Shown: piece after piece, positions 6,829 to 10,489 of the stretch | Position numbering within the stretch: the first letter of the stretch is position 1 | Layout: every line of letters starts with the position of its first letter | Assembly: GCA_026770585.1 (NCBI GenBank) | Contig: MU646359.1 | Coordinates: 437,849 to 448,337, forward strand | Source of the DNA: Baffinella frigidus | Lineage: Eukaryota > Cryptophyceae > Cryptomonadales > Baffinellaceae | Reading direction: 5' to 3' | DNA length: 10,489 bases | The notes under the pieces: generated by a model | Databases searched by the model: none | What the model saw: only the letters and a program-made list of their open reading frames with translations | What the model was told of the DNA's origin: nothing | Program-made: the position numbers and the translations under genes

Positions 6829-7396
6829 TCCAGCGCGCAGTCGACGAGGCGCCCCACGACCCAGGCTAAACCCGAAGCCCTAAGTCCTAAACCCGAATCA
6901 CGAAACCCGAGGCTCCCAAGGACCCAGGCGCACCCTGACCCCTCAGCCCGACACCCAAAACCCTGAACACGAAACCCCAAGGCGGAAGAGTACTTCCAGC
7001 ACACAGTCGGTGAGGCGCCCCACGACCCTGGTTGATAAACCCCTACACCCTAAACCTGAATCCGAAACCCTAAACACGAAACACGAAACATGAAACACGA
7101 AACCCAGGCGCCCTACGAACCAGGTTAAACCCAACACCCTACACCCGAAACCCGAAACCCGAAACCCTAAGTCCCAAACCCGACCCCCGAAACCCGAAAC
7201 CCGAAACCCGAGGCGCCCTACGACCCAGGTTAAACCCGAAACCCGAAACCCGAAACCCGAAACCCTAAGTCCTAAACCCGACACCCGAAACCCGAAACCC
7301 GAAACCCGAAACCCGAAACCCGAAACCCGAAACCCGAAACCATGAACACGAAACACGAAACCCGAAACACGATACCCGAGGCGCCCAACGAACCAG
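6829..7396 (+). repeat. Exon-6 3'-edge copies within CCCGAAA arrays
   Basis: Copies end at 6864 (CAG|GC), about 6927 (CAG|GC), 7030 (CTG|GT), 7123 (CAG|GT), 7228 (CAG|GT) and 7396 (CAG|GT), getting shorter from about 50 to 18 bases. Heptamers CCCGAAA dominate between (for example 7140-7345). The minus-strand open frame rich in FRVSGFG here is the heptamer translated. Confidence 0.85.
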
Positions 7397-7550
7397 GTTG
7401 AACCCTAAACCCTAAGTCCTAAACCCTAAACCCTAACCCTAACCCCTCACCCCAAACCCTACACCCAAAACCCAAAACCCAAAACCCGAAGCCTGAAACT
7501 CTAAACTCTAAACTCTAAACCCTAAACCCTCAACTCTAAACCCGAAACCC
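7397..7550 (+). repeat. CCCTAAA/CTCTAAA heptamer array before exon 7
   Basis: Runs of telomere-type heptamers with CCCAAAA and CTCTAAA variants up to the acceptor. Confidence 0.9.
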
Positions 7551-7558
7551 GGAACCAG

Positions 7559-7622
7559 AGATCAACAAAGCGTTCGGGAAGTTCCTCATAAAGTGCCGCC
7601 AGAACCGCAACCTCGGCGCCAA
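7559..7622 (+). CDS. Exon 7: last TPR helix A
   Basis: Acceptor ggaaccag (7557-7558). The first two bases complete Glu with exon 6, then come 20 codons INKAFGKFLIKCRQNRNLGA and two bases (AA) that make Lys with exon 8. The donor is AA|GTCAAACCC, where the GT opens directly into a CCCTAAA heptamer array. With PE from exon 6 and K-YLKAAMTAGVR from exon 7-8 it forms the last recognisable 34-residue TPR. There are no partial copies of this exon in the window, unlike exons 1 to 6. Confidence 0.82.
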
Positions 7623-7849
7623 GTCAAACCCTAAACCCCAAACCCTAAACCCTAAACCCTAAACCCTAAACCCTAAACCCTAAACCCCAAACCCTAAACC
7701 CTAAACCCTAAACCCAACATCCAACACCCTAAATTGCCCCCCAAATTGCGTTGTCACGAAAACCTAAACCCCAAATCCTGGGCCATGAACCCTGAACCCT
7801 GGACCCTGAACCCTGAACCCTGAACCCTGAACCCTGAACCCTGGACCAG
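7623..7849 (+). repeat. Intron 7 made of CCCTAAA/CCCTGAA heptamers
   Basis: About ten near-perfect CCCTAAA units (7625-7712), a short unique stretch (7713-7785), then CCCTGAA units to the acceptor. Confidence 0.9.
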
Positions 7850-7889
7850 GTACCTCAAGGCAGCAATGACGGCGGGGGTGCGGGGCGAG
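7850..7889 (+). CDS. Exon 8: end of TPR domain
   Basis: A 40-base exon. Acceptor ctggaccag (7848-7849) is embedded at the end of a CCCTGAA array; one base G completes Lys with exon 7, then 13 codons YLKAAMTAGVRGE, and the donor GAG|GTAATG at 7890 leaves phase 0. YLKAAMTAG fits helix B of the final TPR. The preceding intron (7623-7849) is 227 bases and consists almost wholly of telomere-type heptamers, so the borders are clear by contrast. Confidence 0.78.
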
Positions 7890-8225
7890 GTAATGCCGAA
7901 ATCCAACGTTGAAGATTCATGTGCGAGACGGCTCAATTTATACCGTGTTTTTCGTATCTTGCGATGGGTTTTCTTGTATATTAAAGCTATATCGAAGCTA
8001 ATTTAGCAAAATAAGAGAGTCAACACCCTTAAGATAGCATTAAAGGCGGTTTAAATTAAGTCGACCCGCACTCTAAGATGACTTATGTGGCTGGCTGAGT
8101 TGACTGACTTGACTGGATGTTGGTTTTCTGCATGACAGGCAGGGACACGAAACCCGAAACCCGAAATCCGAAATCCGAAACCCGAAACCCGAAACCCGAA
8201 ACCCGAAACCCGAAATCTTAAGCAG
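7890..8225 (+). other. Intron 8: AT-rich unique sequence then CCCGAAA array
   Basis: 7890-8145 is AT-rich with no feature I recognise except a short TTGACTGACTTGACT repeat; 8145-8216 is CCCGAAA heptamers ending at the exon-9 acceptor. Confidence 0.7.
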
Positions 8226-8298
8226 GCGGGCAAGGAAGAGGCGGAAGACAGTTCATCATCTGGGGAGTACGAGACCGACTCGGACGATTCTGAGACAG
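8226..8298 (+). CDS. Exon 9: acidic serine-rich segment
   Basis: Acceptor cttaagcag (8224-8225), 24 codons plus one base: AGKEEAEDSSSSGEYE then TDSDDSET; donor CAG|GTTAAT at 8299. The leftover G pairs with AA of exon 10 to make Glu. The segment is strongly acidic with a serine run, low-complexity and probably disordered; the SGEYETDSDDS stretch looks like possible casein-kinase-2 type sites, which is an inference. The donor coincides with the first base of a large hairpin element (8299-8466). Confidence 0.75.
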
Positions 8299-8466
8299 GT
8301 TAATAGGGTAACGGCCTGAAAAGGGGGTAGTTAGGCCTACGGCATTGCCTAGGACCTCCTACCGTAGGCCGAGACTTTTTTGTTCTAGGATCCCTCGGCC
8401 TACGGTAGGAGGTCCTAGGCAATGCAGTATGCCTAACTACCCCATTTTCAGGCCGTCAGCCTATGA
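8299..8466. mobile_element. Large hairpin element at the exon-9 donor
   Basis: Arms of 63 bases (8311-8373 and 8394-8456) with three mismatches and a 20-base loop. The left end, gttaataggg, supplies the exon-9 donor; the right arm contains ccccattttcag, a good acceptor look-alike. A solo arm is present at 6006. Non-coding. Confidence 0.85.
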
Positions 8467-8507
8467 AGGTGCTGTCGTATCTCAGCCAGGTCTGGCCAAA
8501 GTGACTC

Positions 8508-8633
8508 CCACGCCAGAGTGATCCAGGGAAACCGACGCCTTATCCGCGACAGATCTGTCGCGGTTGACTTAAGAATGCAAGGCGGTTCCCTTGAAAGATG
8601 TCAAAAGTGGATGTTTCGAGTGCCCTGGCGTGG
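8508..8633. mobile_element. MITE-like element, CCACGCCAGAG termini
   Basis: Ends ccacgccag and ctggcgtgg, an inner pair (agggaaaccgacgcctt / aaggcggttccctt), and a perfect 20-base central palindrome (8544-8563) around agatct. Confidence 0.75.
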
Positions 8634-8808
8634 TCGTTAGGCTAACGCTGCGGCCGCCTCCACGTTAGGGCGAAAGTTATTTGCTGGCTGATCATGTCGG
8701 TCAATTTCTCCAGCCTCCGCTAGTGAACCACAAGAGGCTGTCCATGCGAACAGATTCATAAGTTAATTATTGGATTATTGCCCAGGAAACACGCCAAAAG
8801 TCAGCATT

Positions 8809-8850
8809 TGATCACGTTTCCGTACGGACATCCGTACGGAAACGTGATCA
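8809..8850. repeat. Perfect 20-base-arm hairpin
   Basis: tgatcacgtttccgtacgga, two bases, then its exact complement. The motif tgatcacgtttc recurs at about 10014. Confidence 0.9.
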
Positions 8851-9267
8851 TTTCCCCACAAATTTTAATTTTTTCTTTTATTCTGTTCGCATGGATAGCC
8901 TCGTGTGGAAGGCTCTGGGGATACTACCCCATGTAGGATGTCCGGAGTGACGACGCAAGCGGAAGTTGGTCGTATAAGTTGATCACATTTTAAAAGGCTG
9001 GGTGTGATAAAGAAGAAGAAGAAGAATTTCAGAGTTGTAACCGTGGCATGGCGTACCCCCACTGGGGGATTGGTTTGTGTCTTCTATATCTCGTTATAAT
9101 GGACGTGACTGTGTAAAGTCTTTTCGGACACGATCTTCAACAGATGCTAAAAAATTACATGTAGCGCGTGTACAATACATATACATGCTTGTATAACTAC
9201 ATTTTGTCAGCAGCGGGTTATATAACCACATGTTGTCAGCTAATCAATAAAGCAGAGTGCCTCGCCC
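8851..9267. other. Intron 9, unique stretch
   Basis: No coding signal or clear element. It holds a GAA run (9010-9025) and a ggttatataacc palindrome near 9216. Confidence 0.5.
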
Positions 9268-9271
9268 GCAG

Positions 9272-9386
9272 CACGCCAGAGTCTTGGAAGGGCTCGCCAA
9301 AAGTCAATTCCTCCTGAAGACACTGGTTTTTGAAAGTCAACTGGATACGTTCGAAAAAACTCAACCCCCTCCTGCACTCTGGCGTG
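9272..9386. mobile_element. MITE-like element, CACGCCAGAGT termini
   Basis: Ends cacgccagagt and actctggcgtg are exactly complementary, and GCAG flanks both sides (9268-9271, 9387-9390), a possible four-base target duplication. The termini match the element at 8508. Confidence 0.75.
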
Positions 9387-9405
9387 GCAGGGTCCTTGAT
9401 GTCAG

Positions 9406-9453
9406 AAAGGGCACCCGCGAAAGGGAAGAAGGGCGAGAAAGAGAAAGAGGATG
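9406..9453 (+). CDS. Exon 10: charged lysine/glutamate-rich segment
   Basis: Acceptor gatgtcag (9404-9405); two bases complete a codon from exon 9, then RAPAKGKKGEKEKED and one base G; donor ATG|GTGCGT at 9454. The phase match with exon 9 and the continued low-complexity charged composition support it, but the peptide has no domain signature. An alternative phase-0 reading is also open and gives a very basic peptide, so the frame is less sure than for the TPR exons. No stop codon is reached; the gene seems to continue beyond the window. Confidence 0.55.
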
Positions 9454-9464
9454 GTGCGTGCCGA

Positions 9465-9775
9465 ACCCTAAACCCTAAACCCGAAACCCTCATCCCTACC
9501 CTGCACCCTAAACTCTAAGCCCTGAAACCCAGCTAGACCCGAAACCCGCATCCCTACCCTGCACCCTAAACTCTAAGCCCTGAACCCTAGCTAGACCCTG
9601 AACCCTGCACCCTGCACCATCAACTCTGAGCCCTAAACCCTGAATCCTGAACCATGAAACCATAAACCATAAACCATGAACCTTGATCCACAAACCATAG
9701 AAATAAATTATAAATACTGAACACTGAACCCTGAACACTAAACCCTGAACCCTGAACCCCGAAACCCCACACCCT
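9465..9775 (+). repeat. Heptamer array after exon 10
   Basis: CCCTAAA, CCCTGAA and CCATAAA variants, including a 58-base tandem duplication (catccctaccctgcaccc at 9491 and 9549). Confidence 0.85.
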
Positions 9776-9818
9776 GAAGAACTAATGGGGTACACCCTGG
9801 TGCAAACCCGCCAGCCAA

Positions 9819-9968
9819 CCACCAACCCTCACGGAAAGACCAAATCGTCGATTTTCAGACCCCAGATTTACCTTGCCAGCCAGGCGAATTCGCCTGTGGT
9901 GAAGCCATTTTCCATAGGAATTGGGAAATCGAAAATCGTCGATTTGGTCCCACCGTGAGGGTTGGTGG
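9819..9968. mobile_element. MITE-like element with central palindrome
   Basis: Ends ccaccaaccctcacgg and ccgtgagggttggtgg are exactly complementary, and gaccaaatcgtcgattttc pairs inward after a small bulge. A perfect 16-base palindrome (9881-9896) centred on gaattc lies inside. Confidence 0.85.
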
Positions 9969-10046
9969 AAGTGGACTGTTCCTCTGGCAGAGGGGCAGGA
10001 CAAGAAAGCGAGATGATCACGTTTCATTAGGTTCTGAGAGTAAAAT

Positions 10047-10048
<2 letters not shown>

Positions 10049-10086
<38 letters not shown>
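10049..10086 (+). repeat. (GAT)n microsatellite
   Basis: About 12 ATG/GAT units next to the following element. Confidence 0.95.
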
Positions 10087-10087
<1 letters not shown>

Positions 10088-10237
10088 TGATGTCACATGG
10101 AAACACTGATAATTTATAAACTGGATTTCAATCAAAATTACCACACGTTTGCTTTAATGTTACTAGGAAAGACTGTTATGTGAAGTGAATTTCATGGAAT
10201 CCAGTTTATAAATTGTAAGTGTTTCCATATGAGATCA
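10088..10237. mobile_element. MITE-like element with ~39-base inverted ends
   Basis: tgatgtcacatggaaacac...tttataaactggat at the left pairs with atccagtttataaa...gtgtttccatatgagatca at the right, with about four mismatches. AT-rich and non-coding. Confidence 0.8.
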
Positions 10238-10245
10238 TATGGATA

Positions 10246-10489
10246 CGCGCGCTCTCTCTCTCTCTCTCGTTCTCTCGCTCTCACGCTCTCTCTCTCACAC
10301 ACTCTCCTCTCTCGCTCGCTCTCTCTCCTCTCTCGCTCTCTCTCTCTCTCTGATGGTGATGATGGTGATGATCATGATCATCACCATCGTGAAATATGAT
10401 GATGATGATGATGATGACGATGCTGATGACGATAATGATGATGATCACTGCCCCAGGGGGCAGCATCTCTCTCCCCCCCCCCCCCTCTC
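10246..10489. repeat. CT and GAT microsatellites to the window end
   Basis: (CT)n with CG interruptions (10246-10350), GAT repeats (10351-10445) containing a perfect 28-base palindrome (10361-10388), then a CT/C tract like the one at the window start. Confidence 0.9.

Noticed and set aside
6943-7356. Minus-strand 137-residue open frame rich in FRVSGFG
   Set aside because: It is the CCCGAAA heptamer array read backwards; seven-base repeats give a periodic peptide in every frame. No coding signal beyond that.
7625-7712. A true chromosome end or telomere
   Set aside because: The perfect CCCTAAA run is short and flanked on both sides by in-phase exons of one gene, so it is interstitial.
8865-9062. 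CRISPR-like or structured array in the spaced repeats
   Set aside because: No regular repeat-spacer structure; the window is plainly eukaryotic with simple and satellite repeats.
9782-10144. Minus-strand 120-residue open frame with an isoleucine run
   Set aside because: The isoleucine run is the GAT microsatellite and the remainder crosses two inverted-repeat elements.

Overview
This is eukaryotic genomic DNA. I read it as the inside of one plus-strand, intron-rich gene that runs off both ends of the window. No long open reading frame exists. Ten short exons (40 to 105 bases) can be recognised because each has a coding-like peptide, an AG acceptor and a GT or GC donor, and because their phases join without a break through all ten. 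The assembled fragment is about 236 residues: an irregular first helical pair, then four consecutive tetratricopeptide (TPR) units of 34, 34, 36 and 34 residues, then an acidic serine-rich segment and a lysine/glutamate-rich segment. It is a TPR scaffold-type protein with a charged tail; I do not recognise the specific gene and give no symbol. No rRNA, tRNA, CRISPR or prokaryote-type feature was seen.

The organism is probably an alga or protist with a TTTAGGG-type telomere heptamer. Heptamer arrays fill the introns, exons are very short, introns are repeat-swollen, and two of the ten donors are GC. A chromerid such as Chromera, or a dinoflagellate, is my best guess, from general knowledge and with modest confidence. 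Most of the open frames rich in the repeated peptide FRVSGFG or in YLSIYLSI are translations of heptamer or GATA repeats, not proteins.

Layout: exon 1 (25-97); a large intron of roughly 30-base satellite, an inverted-repeat element and heptamers; exon 2 (1501-1605); an intron with partial exon-2 copies and palindromes; exon 3 (2711-2776), preceded by partial copies and a GGGTAACGGGTTATTTGG satellite; exon 4 (3750-3809); G-rich heptamers and GATA microsatellites; exon 5 (4798-4902); about ten exon-5 tail copies among CCCTGAA/CCCTAAA arrays; exon 6 (6618-6690) with partial copies on both sides and one inverted copy; exon 7 (7559-7622), exon 8 (7850-7889), exon 9 (8226-8298); an intron with several hairpin elements; exon 10 (9406-9453); then heptamers, two more inverted-repeat elements and CT/GAT microsatellites to the end.

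The most striking pattern is that partial exon copies are polarised. Copies of an exon's 5' edge, with its acceptor, mostly lie upstream of the intact exon, and copies of its 3' edge, with its donor, lie downstream. This is what repeated tandem duplication across exon-intron borders would leave, and it packs the introns with decoy splice sites. A second theme is a set of MITE-like inverted-repeat elements, several with perfect central palindromes, one of which starts exactly at a splice donor.
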